Notes: a model not told the origin generated them from the sequence alone. A stretch of DNA of 64,000 bases from Caldilineaceae bacterium (GCA_019637685.1 JAHBVF010000023.1:1-64000); one strand, 5' to 3'. Shown: positions 52,428 to 61,879, counted from the stretch's first letter. A program made the numbers and translations.

Positions 52428-55316
52428 CTAGCCGGATGGTTGCCAGGAAATTGGGGCAGGGGCTATACCACCCAGCAGGGAAATGGCTCCCGTCGGCTGT
52501 TGAGAGCCGTCCTCAGCTTCGAAATCGCCCAGGGCAATGGCAGATTGGGGATCGATTGCGATAAGTTCCTGAATGAATGCATCCGCAATAAATGGGTCAA
52601 ACTGTTTTCCCGCGCATCTCTGCAATTCCGCGATGACCTGTTCCCGTGAATAGCTCTCTTTGTACGGGCGGGTGGCGGCCATGGCTTCGGCCGCGTCACA
52701 CACGGCCAGAATCCGGGCTTCCAGAGGGATTTCCTCGCCTTTCAAGCCATCGGGATAGCCTGTCCCGTCCCAGCGTTCGTGGTGATAGCGCACAAATGGG
52801 GCCAGATGGCTCAACCCGCGCATTGTATCCAACAGATTGCCGCCCAGCGGTGCATGTTTTTTGACTTGCTCATACTCCTCTGCTGTCAGGGAACTGGGCT
52901 TCAGCAATATCTTCTCCGGCACACCCAATTTGCCGATGTCGTGCAGCATGGCGGCCCAGCGTAGGTTTTCCAACTGCTGCGCGTCAAATTCACAGTGCCG
53001 GCCTATGGCCATTGCATATTCGGCGACGTGGAGTGCGTGACCGGATGTCTCAGGGTCTCGGGCATCGATAATCTTTGCCAACATCGCCAGCAGTTCCATA
53101 TTCAGATTGTAAATAGCCTCACTCGCCCGCTCCACCTCCCCATTGGCGGTTTGCAGTTCTTCATTCATCCGATGCAATTCAGCCACACTGGCTTCTGTGC
53201 GTTCCACATACATTTTTTGGGATTGATGGATGAGCAGAACCGGAAGAGCGAACCCAACCACCCCCCACAGATCGAGCAGGGCATATGCCAGGGCGACAAA
53301 GACGCTCATCACCGCCATAATGGCATAATGGAGCAGAAGCCAGGAGAATTGCTCGCGCCAGATTCTAACGACATTGCCCCGATCCTTCAACGCAATGGCC
53401 CCCGCGACCAGACCGCTTTCCACAAGGAAGTAGGGGACCGATGCGATCACACACAGTGTGCCCCACTGGATTGTATAGGCTGGCTCGATGGGGAAGGCGG
53501 CAAGTTTGAAGAGCAGGGCAGGAATGATACCGGCCCAAATATGGATTGACCAATTGAAGGCTGCACGATAAAACGGAGATTTTTGTCGTATGTAGTGGGT
53601 GAGTGTTATGGCTGTACTGGCGGCGATGACACCCGGCAGACCTGTCAGCAACAGCGCTGCCAGAATGACAGTGGCCGACGCCGAGACTGTGGATTTGACA
53701 TACATCTTGACGTTGAGAGACTCGGCCAGCACAGACAGAACGGCAAAGGTCAGAAGGGTGGTCAGGGGCCATTCGTTGCTGCTGAACAACGCCCACAGCG
53801 TGGCCGCAACACCACCTGAGATGGCAAGAAAAATATATATTTTGAGAAAAGGGTGTTCAGAATTTGGCAGGTCAAGCGGGATCGGGGGTATCCCCGCGGC
53901 CGCGGGTTTTTTGGGCCGCTTATCAGGACCGGCAGCCAAAGCTACTGCCACTTTTTGCGGGATATAAGCATCGGTTGTTTTTGTGGAATTGGTAAAACCA
54001 GACATTGGGGCAACAGGCTGGTCAGATACCCTCCCCTCTACTTGCGTGCCTTCAGGCCCGCGTGATTTTCGATCTGCTTCCCTTCCGTGTTCCAGCCGGA
54101 AAGAATGGGGCACATCCACAGCACAGACAACCTGGTTGCGTCCCCGATACTTGGCCTGATAAAGAGCCACATCTGCCTCGTGGATCAGGTCGTCCATGGT
54201 TTCGCCGTTATCGGGCATGGCAGCGATGCCCATGCTTATGGTCGCGTGGACTGTCGCACTGGTATTGGGTGCCTCGAAGTCTGTCTCTGCCACCAGTCTG
54301 CGCAACTTCTCTGCGATTGTGCTGGCAACTTGGGCGGTGGTGTTGGGAAGAACAATCGCGTATTCCTCGCCGCCAAAGCGGGCGGCAATGTCGTAATCTC
54401 CCGTTTCGGCGCGCAGAATTTTGGCAATGCCCGCGATTACATTGTCGCCGGCCAAGTGGCCGAATGTGTTGTTGATGTCCCGCAGCAAGTCGAGATCAGC
54501 CATAATAATCGAGATGGGCCGGTTGAAGCGTTTGGCAAGAAGAAGCTCTTCCTGAAAGCGCTCTTTGAAATGGCGGGAATTGATCAGCCCCGTCTTCTCG
54601 TCGGTGCGCGCCTGTTGCTGCAACTGGGGAACCTTCATAGCCTGGAACATCAGCCCCAGAGGAGCCAGCGCCGGGATAACCAGCCAGGGCGAATAGTCCC
54701 ATAAAACGGCAAAGACATAACCGACCGCCAGCATAGCCACGTCCGGGGCGAGTACCTCCATACTCCACATGCGGGATTCGCTCCAACGGATGCCCCGTGC
54801 CAATAGCAAAACCAGCCCAATCAAAAAATGATTGATCACCGCGTAGGCGGTTATACCTGCCAAACCGGCTAGGAAGTCAGCTGGTATGGATATGGGAAGA
54901 TTTACAGGAAGATAAACGAGCGTATAAAAGAGGGCATGGGCACTTAGACCAGCAATCTGGTGGGTGGCAATGTTGAAAGGCTGGATATACCAGACAGGCA
55001 GATAGTAGCTGTTTGTCAGCCGTTTGTGTGCCCATTCCAACAGGTGGGGAATGAACACCAACAGGATGAACAGCTTTGGGGGGAGAAGGATGGCACCCGC
55101 AAAAAATGGGGCGAGATGGGGCGTATAGGTTTGCTTGCCAAACCGGGCTTCCATGAACTGGGTCATGCAGGCCAGGATGAGCAGCAGACCAAAAACAGGC
55201 CAGTCTGACTGGGAGGTGGGGTATACGGGTGCGATCAGTGCCATCATTGTGAGTGCAAAGCCGAAAACTGCCCATACATAGGCCCACGCGCGTAGGGAAA
55301 GCGACGAATGCTCCAT
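52428..55316 (-). CDS. Dual-domain membrane protein with GGDEF and HD-GYP domains
   Basis: 962-residue cyclic-di-GMP enzyme. A first multi-span membrane region (about 10-230) is followed by a GGDEF diguanylate cyclase (about 235-400) with an intact GGEEY site at 315-319. A charged linker leads to a second multi-span region (about 488-698), a coiled coil (about 700-740) and an HD-GYP phosphodiesterase with HDIGK (792-796), HHERWDGTGYPDG (845-857). Both active sites look intact. The two membrane regions are similar in layout, suggesting duplication of a seven-helix sensor. GAGGA lies upstream of the ATG at 55316. Confidence 0.92.
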   Translation of the reverse strand: MEHSSLSLRAWAYVWAVFGFALTMMALIAPVYPTSQSDWPVFGLLLILACMTQFMEARFGKQTYTPHLAPFFAGAILLPPKLFILLVFIPHLLEWAHKRLTNSYYLPVWYIQPFNIATHQIAGLSAHALFYTLVYLPVNLPISIPADFLAGLAGITAYAVINHFLIGLVLLLARGIRWSESRMWSMEVLAPDVAMLAVGYVFAVLWDYSPWLVIPALAPLGLMFQAMKVPQLQQQARTDEKTGLINSRHFKERFQEELLLAKRFNRPISIIMADLDLLRDINNTFGHLAGDNVIAGIAKILRAETGDYDIAARFGGEEYAIVLPNTTAQVASTIAEKLRRLVAETDFEAPNTSATVHATISMGIAAMPDNGETMDDLIHEADVALYQAKYRGRNQVVCAVDVPHSFRLEHGREADRKSRGPEGTQVEGRVSDQPVAPMSGFTNSTKTTDAYIPQKVAVALAAGPDKRPKKPAAAGIPPIPLDLPNSEHPFLKIYIFLAISGGVAATLWALFSSNEWPLTTLLTFAVLSVLAESLNVKMYVKSTVSASATVILAALLLTGLPGVIAASTAITLTHYIRQKSPFYRAAFNWSIHIWAGIIPALLFKLAAFPIEPAYTIQWGTLCVIASVPYFLVESGLVAGAIALKDRGNVVRIWREQFSWLLLHYAIMAVMSVFVALAYALLDLWGVVGFALPVLLIHQSQKMYVERTEASVAELHRMNEELQTANGEVERASEAIYNLNMELLAMLAKIIDARDPETSGHALHVAEYAMAIGRHCEFDAQQLENLRWAAMLHDIGKLGVPEKILLKPSSLTAEEYEQVKKHAPLGGNLLDTMRGLSHLAPFVRYHHERWDGTGYPDGLKGEEIPLEARILAVCDAAEAMAATRPYKESYSREQVIAELQRCAGKQFDPFIADAFIQELIAIDPQSAIALGDFEAEDGSQQPTGAISLLGGIAPAPISWQPSG

Positions 55317-56154
55317 ATGATTGGTTCCTCTAACCCTCTCTATCTCCTGCTTTATCCGCTGTATAACTATAGACGAACAGTAGGCAAACTGCTTCGTGCA
55401 TTTGTCCTGATCCGTTGGGAAAAGGGCAGAAACAAGCCTGAAAATGCTGTTCTCAAGCTTGCCACACCTTACCGATTTGTTGGCGGCGGCACAGATTTGA
55501 TTCTGACTGTATTGCGGGAAATTTGCAAATTGACTTCCTGTGATGCCTTCATCGAGCTGCTGACTGGCGACAATCCATCAAAGCTGACCCAACCTGCTGC
55601 CCAATAATGACCACATCAAATCTGTTGGCTGTGTCATAGTAGTGGATATCGGTTTGATCGCAAAACTCGTGCTGGCAACAATATTTGATTACGTTAATAT
55701 TCCACCTTTTGGCGCCCCCAACCCGTGGGCAGATTTGTCCAAGCTGGATCAGCACGCGGTTGACCAGATGGTAGAGACAGGGCAGGCAGCCGACGGCATC
55801 CGGAACGAAAAATGTTGCGCGGGAACAGAGCGCTTACCGCCTGTTCTCCCACTGAGTCCCGGTGGCACACATAGGCATCGGGATGGTAGAATGTGAACAG
55901 TTACGCACGGACTGATGTGGCTGGAACCCTTCTCTATTGTTGGTCCAAGCAATGAGCCAACGATTTGTCATCCATTTCCATTGCTCTTGTGGTGTGATAA
56001 TTGGTCCTTTCTAATCCAACCGGCCTACGCAGCAATCCACAAAACCACGTACGCCCTTGCGTCAGGACTCTAACTATACGCCATTTCTGCAAGGAATGAC
56101 GTAGTTCGTGAGTACTATTTCGTTAAGTTACCCTTACTATTATTGGAGACTTTT
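55317..56154. other. Gene-free region of about 840 bases
   Basis: No convincing gene. Short frames at 55308-55607 and 55642-55896 (plus) and 55549-55755 (minus) have no family pattern and poor ribosome-binding sites. Base composition is lower in G+C than in the flanking genes. No strong hairpin was found. It should contain the promoters of the divergent GGDEF/HD-GYP and LLM genes. Confidence 0.55.
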
Positions 56155-57039
56155 ATGCAATTTGGTGTTGTCTTTCCGCAAACAGAAATCGGTGATGACC
56201 CCATTGCCATCCGCGACTACGCCCAGACGGCTGAGGGGCTGGGTTTTGACTATTTACTGGCCTTTGATCACGTGATTGGGGCCAACCCCGACCGGCCCGG
56301 CGGTTGGGCCAACCGACCCTACGACTACAACTCAATGTTCCATGAACCCTTTGTCCTCTTCGGCTATCTGGCAGGGCTGACGGAACGCATTCGCTTTGTG
56401 ACAGGAATTCTCATTTCGCCCCAGCGCCAGACTGTTTTGCTGGCGAAGCAGGCCGCTGCCGTGGATGTGCTCTCCCGCGGGCGTCTGACACTGGGCATCG
56501 GCGTGGGCTGGAATGAAGTGGAGTACACCGCGCTCAACGAGGATTTCCGCACCCGGGGACGGCGTCAGGCAGAGCAGGTGGACGTGTTGCGTGCCCTGTG
56601 GACCCAACGGCTTGTCAACTTCGAGGGCCAATACCACACTATTCCCGATGCGGGTCTCTATCCCCTGCCCGTGCAACAGCCCATCCCCATCTGGTTTGGC
56701 GGCGGTTCCCAGGCAACCCTGCGCCGTATGGCTCGGCTGGGGGATGGCTGGATGACGAATGCAGGGAATATCGACCAGCTCAGCCGTGGGCTTGCTACCC
56801 TGCGCGGCTATATCACCGACGCGGGCCGGGACCCCGCGGCCTTTGGCGTTGATTTCCGCATTGACCTGCGCCGGGATCCGGAGGAAGAGTGGCCGGGGAT
56901 GATTGAACGCCTGGCCGCGTTGGGTGTCAGCCACATCAGTATCAACACAATGAACCGCGGTCTGGTCGGCGCAGCGGCCCACTTGGAAGTGGTGCAGCGC
57001 TTTGCCCATGCGATGGGAGGGTACTCGCAGCAACAGTAA
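56155..57039 (+). CDS. LLM class F420-dependent oxidoreductase
   Basis: 294-residue luciferase-like monooxygenase-fold TIM barrel, probably F420-dependent. Typical features are MQFGVVFPQTEIG at the start, GLGFDYLLAFDHVIG, RIRFVTGILISPQRQTVLLAKQAA in split form, GRLTLGIGVGWNEVEY and IPIWFGGGSQATLRRMARLGDGW. GGAG lies 7 bases before the ATG at 56155; the TTG 12 bases upstream is less likely. The substrate is unknown. Confidence 0.9.
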   Translation: MQFGVVFPQTEIGDDPIAIRDYAQTAEGLGFDYLLAFDHVIGANPDRPGGWANRPYDYNSMFHEPFVLFGYLAGLTERIRFVTGILISPQRQTVLLAKQAAAVDVLSRGRLTLGIGVGWNEVEYTALNEDFRTRGRRQAEQVDVLRALWTQRLVNFEGQYHTIPDAGLYPLPVQQPIPIWFGGGSQATLRRMARLGDGWMTNAGNIDQLSRGLATLRGYITDAGRDPAAFGVDFRIDLRRDPEEEWPGMIERLAALGVSHISINTMNRGLVGAAAHLEVVQRFAHAMGGYSQQQ

Positions 57040-57137
57040 GATTTCACAGAGAAGGTTGCAGCGAGAGGCCGCCCATCCGTCTCTCACTCTTTTGGATACA
57101 ATTTGTAGGGATCAACGCGATGATGAAACAGAATTCA

Positions 57138-57228
57138 TAACGCAAAGAGGCAGAGAATGGAAGACGCAAAGAGATGCATCTCTTCTTTATGGCTTTGTCC
57201 CTTTGCCCCTTTGCTCCTTTGCGTTGAA
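57138..57228. repeat. Reiterated-word element (ACGCAAAGAG / CCCTTTGC)
   Basis: Left half repeats CGCAAAGAGGCAGAGAA / ACGCAAAGAG, right half repeats CCCTTTGCCCC / TTTGCTCCTTTGCG, giving an imperfect hairpin in the 250-base gap upstream of the isomerase gene. Same build as the elements at 12504 and 41070. Confidence 0.65.
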
Positions 57229-57291
57229 GACTGCATACGCCTGTTGATTTGAACACAATTTTTGTACTCATGCCCCACCCGGAGAACACAG

Positions 57292-58173
57292 ATGCTGAAA
57301 AATGTACCGATCGGTTGCGGCCAGATTACCTGGCGCGGGCTGGATGAGAAGGCCGCTCTGGCTGATATTGCCGCGTCTGGTTATGCGGGCGCGCCGGCTG
57401 GTCCCAGCCAGGAACGCACCCCCGCACAAACCCTTGCCCTCTACGAAAGCTATGGCCTGCGCCCCGCGCCCGGTTATTTTGCCGCCGACTTCTGGAAAGC
57501 CGAGCAGGAAGCCGAGATTCTGGAACGGGCCCGGGTCTTTGCCGCGGCCAGCGCAGAATTGGGCCTGACGGAAATGTATGTGGCTACCGGCGGCTTTGAC
57601 CGGGATGTGATGGCCTCCGGCCGTACCCGGGCCGCGGCATCCGGCCACGTCACCCCGGCGGATGGGCTGAATGCTGCCGATTTCGGCCACTTTGCCGCCA
57701 CCCTCAACCGGGTGGGAGAAATTACCCTGGCGGAAGGTGTGAAGAGCTGTTTCCACAATCACGTGGGCAGCGTCATCGAAACAGGCGAGGAGATGGATCG
57801 TCTGCTGGCCGCCACCGACCCGGATGTGGTCTTTCTGGGGCCGGACACGGGCCACCTGGCCTGGGCGGGCGCGGATGTGCTGGGTTTCTTCCGACGCTAC
57901 GCGGATCGCATCAAAACCGCGCACGTCAAAGATATCGACGAGGCTGTGCGCCAAGAGGGGGTGGCAAAGAAGTGGGACTACCGCACCTTTTCCGAGCACG
58001 GCATCTGGGCCGAGGTGGGCCACGGCGTCATCGACTTCCCCGCGATCTTCCAGATTCTGGCGGACGCCGGCTTTGACGGCTGGATAATTGTGGAGACGGA
58101 TGTGACTCAACTGGCATCGCCGTTGGAAAGCGCGCGGGTGAGTCGGGCGTACCTGAGGGGATTGGGGCTGTAA
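57292..58173 (+). CDS. Sugar phosphate isomerase/epimerase (IolE-like)
   Basis: 293-residue xylose isomerase-like TIM barrel, closest in pattern to inosose dehydratase (IolE). It begins IGCGQITWRG, has CFHNHVGSVIET (metal/acid residues), DTGHLAWAGADVLGFFRRY, KTAHVKDID and ends WIIVETDVT. GGAG lies 7 bases before the ATG at 57292. With the Gfo/Idh/MocA gene that follows it suggests inositol or polyol catabolism, which is inference. Confidence 0.88.
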   Translation: MLKNVPIGCGQITWRGLDEKAALADIAASGYAGAPAGPSQERTPAQTLALYESYGLRPAPGYFAADFWKAEQEAEILERARVFAAASAELGLTEMYVATGGFDRDVMASGRTRAAASGHVTPADGLNAADFGHFAATLNRVGEITLAEGVKSCFHNHVGSVIETGEEMDRLLAATDPDVVFLGPDTGHLAWAGADVLGFFRRYADRIKTAHVKDIDEAVRQEGVAKKWDYRTFSEHGIWAEVGHGVIDFPAIFQILADAGFDGWIIVETDVTQLASPLESARVSRAYLRGLGL

Positions 58174-58357
58174 ATGATCTGATGCGTACTGCGTAAGCAG
58201 TGACATTGGGGGCACTGACTGTCATGGATTTTGAGTGAAGCCCACTTGTTCGTCGTCCTATGAAGTATCTGATAGAGACATCGCACCTGACCTACGCAGC
58301 ACGCATCACGCAGCAACACCACAAAAAACTATTCGCTTCCAAAGGAGATTTACCCCT

Positions 58358-59170
58358 ATGACCACTCCCTATCGCGTCGGATTTATCGGCTGTGGCCGCC
58401 CCTGGAAGAGCGAGGGTGCGTCGGGTTTTGGCATGTCCAATGCCCACGCTGATGGCTACAACGCGTCGCCCGATGCCAAAATTGTGGCCCTGGCCGACAT
58501 TGTGGAGGAAAATGCCCTGGCTTTTCAGGCGCGCAACGGCGGCGACGAAATCTACACCGATTATCACGAAATGCTGGCCCAGGCCGACCTGGACATTGTG
58601 AGCATCAGCACCTGGCCCCATCTCCACGCGCCGATGGTGCTGGACTGTGCAAGAGCCGGGGTGAAGGCCATCCACTGCGAAAAACCCATGGGCATTGCCT
58701 ACGGCGAGTGCCTGGAAATGGTGCGGGTCTGCCAGGAGAACGGCGTGCAGCTCACCTTCAACCACCAGCGGCGCTTTGGCACACCCTTTCAAAAGGCCCG
58801 CCGGTTGTTGCAGGAAGGGGCCATCGGCGACTTGCAGCAGATCCAGAGCTATTGCCCCAATCTCTACGACTGGGGAACCCACTGGTTCGATATGCAATTT
58901 TTCTACAACGACGAGACGCCCGCCGAATGGGTCATCGGCCAGTTCGACATCCGGGGCAGCCACCGGGTCTTCGGCGCGCTGATCGAAGGCCACGGCCTCA
59001 GTCACATTCAGTTTGCCAACGGCGTGCAGGGGATGCTCATCACCGGCCAGGGCGCGGGCAAACAGATGGTCAACCGGCTGCTGGGCAGCGAGGGAATGAT
59101 CGAAGTCGGCGTCAGCCCGGAGATTCCCCTGCGCATGTGGGGCAAAGGCCAGATGATGGACGACGATTGA
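58358..59170 (+). CDS. Gfo/Idh/MocA family oxidoreductase, truncated by clustered indels
   Basis: The 270 residues encoded here form the N-terminal Rossmann domain (VGFIGCGRPWKSEG, EKPMGIAYGE) and most of the C-terminal domain of an oxidoreductase probably acting on a sugar or inositol. AAAGGAG lies about 10 bases before the ATG at 58358. The frame stops at 59168-59170, but the missing C-terminus is encoded just downstream, in the same frame, after about 55 bases in which all three frames alternate. The break is either a recent mutation or a sequencing error. It follows the IolE-like gene. Confidence 0.8.
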   Translation: MTTPYRVGFIGCGRPWKSEGASGFGMSNAHADGYNASPDAKIVALADIVEENALAFQARNGGDEIYTDYHEMLAQADLDIVSISTWPHLHAPMVLDCARAGVKAIHCEKPMGIAYGECLEMVRVCQENGVQLTFNHQRRFGTPFQKARRLLQEGAIGDLQQIQSYCPNLYDWGTHWFDMQFFYNDETPAEWVIGQFDIRGSHRVFGALIEGHGLSHIQFANGVQGMLITGQGAGKQMVNRLLGSEGMIEVGVSPEIPLRMWGKGQMMDDD

Positions 59171-59407
59171 CACGGGCGGCGAGGTATCCACGGTGACCAG
59201 AATGTGAAGCGGGCATGCTGACCCATCGACGCGCTCAAAACCGGCCGGGAGCCGGAACTGGCGGGCCGCCGCGCGTTGCAAGCCACGGAAGTCATCTTTG
59301 CCACCTATGAATCCAGCCGCCGCCGGGCGCGGGTCGATCTGCCGATGACAATTACCGATCATCCGATGGTGGCGATGGTGGCCGAGGGTGTGATGGCGGA
59401 GGTGTAG
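59171..59407 (+). pseudogene. Detached C-terminal part of the Gfo/Idh/MocA gene
   Basis: From 59225 the original frame resumes as IDALKTGREPELAGRRALQA and continues through TEVIFATYESSRRRARVDLP to a TAG at 59405-59407, a typical end for this family. In 59168-59226 the frame runs DTGGEVSTV (shifted +1), then DQNVK (frame 0), then AGMLTH (+2). One inserted base and about three small deletions restore a full protein of about 350 residues. Confidence 0.8.
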
Positions 59408-59426
59408 GAGATGTGCAGCCGTGCCG

Positions 59427-59460
59427 CGTGGGAGCGTTCAAACGTTTGAACGCTCCCACG
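59427..59460. terminator. 34-bp perfect palindrome between convergent genes
   Basis: CGTGGGAGCGTTCAAAC followed by its exact complement, between the broken oxidoreductase gene and the amino-acid ABC ATPase gene. It is probably a bidirectional terminator. Confidence 0.8.
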
Positions 59461-59469
59461 CTTGTTGTT

Positions 59470-60231
59470 CTACTCCCCCAATCGGCTGATGGCGCCCAGA
59501 AAAATCTTCGTCCGGTTGTCCAGGGGATTGTCGAACAACTGGTCCGGTGGGCCAGTTTCAATGATGTGGCCGTCGTTCATAAAGAAGATGCGGTGGGCAA
59601 AGCGCCGGGCAAAGCCCATCTCGTGGGTAACGGTCAGCATCGTCATCCCCTCCTCCACCAACTGCTGCATCACCCCCAACACCTCGCCGATCAACTCCGG
59701 GTCCAGGGCAGAGGTCGGCTCGTCAAAGAGCATCACTTTGGGCTGCATGGCCAGGGCGCGGGCAATAGCCACCCGCTGCTGCTGGCCGCCGGAGAGACGG
59801 GACGGGTAGCTGTCCTGCTTGTGTTCCAGCCCCACTTTGGCCAGAAAATGGGCGCCGATCTCCGTGGCTTCCTTCACAGACATCCCTTTCACCGTCACGG
59901 GTCCTTCAATGACATTGCCCAGCGCGGTCATGTGGGGGAAGAGATTGAAGGATTGGAAAACCATCCCGGTTTGCAGGCGCAAGTTGTGAATCTTCTGCCT
60001 GTATTCCCGACCAGTGCCGCCAGCTTTCACCCGCACGCCGTCAACCGTAATTGTGCCCAGGTCTGGCTGTTCCAGAAAATTGATGCAGCGCAGGAGGGTA
60101 CTTTTGCCCGACCCGCTGGGACCGATAATACAGATGACCTCTGCCGGCGCAACTTCAAAGGAAATGTCTTTGAGCACGTGGAGCGCGTCAAAATATTTGT
60201 TCAGTCCGGCAACTTCAACAATGGCTGTCAT
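59470..60231 (-). CDS. Polar amino acid ABC transporter ATP-binding protein (GlnQ type)
   Basis: 253-residue ATPase with Walker A GPSGSGKS, Q-loop FQSFNLFPHMT, signature LSGGQQQR, Walker B VMLFDEPTSALDP and H-loop VTHEM. Sequence style is that of GlnQ/HisP importers. The ATG at 60231 overlaps the permease stop (ATGA). The partner is the upstream permease; no binding-protein gene is visible. Confidence 0.95.
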   Translation of the reverse strand: MTAIVEVAGLNKYFDALHVLKDISFEVAPAEVICIIGPSGSGKSTLLRCINFLEQPDLGTITVDGVRVKAGGTGREYRQKIHNLRLQTGMVFQSFNLFPHMTALGNVIEGPVTVKGMSVKEATEIGAHFLAKVGLEHKQDSYPSRLSGGQQQRVAIARALAMQPKVMLFDEPTSALDPELIGEVLGVMQQLVEEGMTMLTVTHEMGFARRFAHRIFFMNDGHIIETGPPDQLFDNPLDNRTKIFLGAISRLGE

Positions 60232-61067
60232 GCGGTGCGCACCCCCCGGGCGAGACGTTCTTCGATGTTGGCCTGCACAATCGAAAACAGTATCGTAATA
60301 ATCCAGTAAAAGACCGCGGCAATGAGCAGAGCTTCCAAACTGCGGAAGTTGGCCCGACCCATCTTCTGCGCCCGCCACAACAATTCCCAGACAAAACCGG
60401 TCACCGAAATCAGCGACGTGTCCTTGAGCATGGCAATGAACTGGTTGCCGATGGGTGGAATGACCAGGCGCAGGGCCTGGGGCAGCACAATCCGCCGCAT
60501 AATCTGCCCCTGCGTCATTCCAATCGCCAGGGCTGCTTCTCGTTGGCCCACATCCACGGCCTGAATGCCGGCACGCATAATCTCGGTCATATACGCGCCG
60601 TAGTTCAGCCCCAGCGCCAACACACCCGCGGAAAGACCGGTCAGCCGGATGCCCAACTGGGGCAGGGCCAGGAAGAAGAAGATAATTTGTAACAGCAGGG
60701 GCGTGCCCCGGATCAGCGAAATGTAGAAAGTTGCCAGGGCATAGGCCGGGGGGTATTTGGATAGCCGTCCCAGCGCGCCCAGCAGCGAGAGGACAGTCGC
60801 CAGGGCAATCGACAGCACAGAGAGCAGAATCGTCAGCCAGACGCCGTTGAAAATGAAATACCAGTTCTCGGCAATAAAGGCCGTGTCCAGACTAATCGTG
60901 GAGAATTGCAGACCAAAGAGATTGAATTTTATGCCGCTGAAGGCATAGATAAGCAGGAGAATCAACACCCCATAGGAGAGATTAACGCCTAGGCTGAAGC
61001 GCTGTGCCCGCCTGCGTTTCAGCGCACTGATCTCCTCCGCCTGGGATTGAAGTTCGGATGTGGTCAT
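60228..61067 (-). CDS. Polar amino acid ABC transporter permease
   Basis: 279-residue HisMQ/GlnP-type permease with an N-terminal cytoplasmic segment of about 35 residues, five or so membrane spans and the EAA-like loop QREAALAIGMTQGQIMRRIVLPQALR in split form. YISLIRGTPLLLQ is diagnostic. I use the ATG at 61067; the longer frame overlaps the end of the restriction gene. It forms an operon with the ATPase. Confidence 0.94.
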   Translation of the reverse strand: MTTSELQSQAEEISALKRRRAQRFSLGVNLSYGVLILLLIYAFSGIKFNLFGLQFSTISLDTAFIAENWYFIFNGVWLTILLSVLSIALATVLSLLGALGRLSKYPPAYALATFYISLIRGTPLLLQIIFFFLALPQLGIRLTGLSAGVLALGLNYGAYMTEIMRAGIQAVDVGQREAALAIGMTQGQIMRRIVLPQALRLVIPPIGNQFIAMLKDTSLISVTGFVWELLWRAQKMGRANFRSLEALLIAAVFYWIITILFSIVQANIEERLARGVRTA

Positions 61068-61096
61068 AGGCCCCGTTTCCTTTTGACTAATAATGA

Positions 61097-61879
61097 CTAC
61101 TTCAAAGTACGCCATAGCTCTGGAAAATAGAGTTCGGCCTTTCTTACAAGCCCGTAGTCATGATTGTCTGGCAAAGCTTCCAATGAGAAGACAGGCGAAT
61201 GCCACGTGGCATCATCGGCCAATGGATAATACTTTAGCTGGCCGCCCGACAGTCCATACCATTCAAAGAGTGTGCCTTTTGCATCATCCCCAATAAGTCT
61301 GCGCCCTTTTACTTTCCACGCGAGAGAGGTAGGGTCCGGCAGATCAATGGTATACTGAAATAGCTGATACCGCCCCGAACGTTCCTCCCATTGCAACACA
61401 ATAAAGGAACTCCGTGTGCTATCAACAGTCCCGCCACTACCAAGTGATACATTTGTATGCCAACGTTCAACTGTCTCGATTAGAATTTTTCCAACAGTGT
61501 CTGGACTCTCGTGATAGTTTTCTTGGGTGATGTCCTCCTTCTTGACGGCATCCCAGAATTCGCCAGATGCGTTTGAGAGCTCAATGGTCACTCGTTTTTT
61601 GCGTTCGACTTCACGCAACGTTCCCCTCATCTTGCACGATAGGCCGAATCTAACTGTGTTGTCTTCTGGGTTTGTAAGGAGCACATCGTATATCCATTTA
61701 CTTTCCTGGGCTTCTCCATTGAATGCGGCTGCTATCGAGCGTTCGAAGTCTCTCCAACCGGGAAGTGTGCGATCCTTTCGCTTCAGCATACCACTGCCGT
61801 CCTGATAGGTGCTGAGAATCAGCCGAAATCTCTCGATTTCTTCATAAGTTGGATTTCGAGTTATGAATGGATTTGTCAC
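61097..61879 (-). CDS. Probable type II restriction endonuclease
   Basis: 260-residue protein next to a controller and a methyltransferase gene. A candidate PD-(D/E)xK-like site is Asp-65 (KWIYDVLL) with Ser-81-Cys-82-Lys-83 (FGLSCKMRG), but I recognise no named enzyme. The start is GTG at 61879, overlapping the controller stop as GTGA, so translation is coupled. Base composition is clearly richer in A+T than the flanking transporter genes, suggesting transfer. Specificity is unknown. The assignment rests mainly on context. Confidence 0.75.
   Translation of the reverse strand: MTNPFITRNPTYEEIERFRLILSTYQDGSGMLKRKDRTLPGWRDFERSIAAAFNGEAQESKWIYDVLLTNPEDNTVRFGLSCKMRGTLREVERKKRVTIELSNASGEFWDAVKKEDITQENYHESPDTVGKILIETVERWHTNVSLGSGGTVDSTRSSFIVLQWEERSGRYQLFQYTIDLPDPTSLAWKVKGRRLIGDDAKGTLFEWYGLSGGQLKYYPLADDATWHSPVFSLEALPDNHDYGLVRKAELYFPELWRTLK

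Noticed and set aside
55308..55896. Two small plus-strand frames in the 840-base gap
   Set aside because: No ribosome-binding site, no family pattern and no coding-like composition; left as unassigned sequence.
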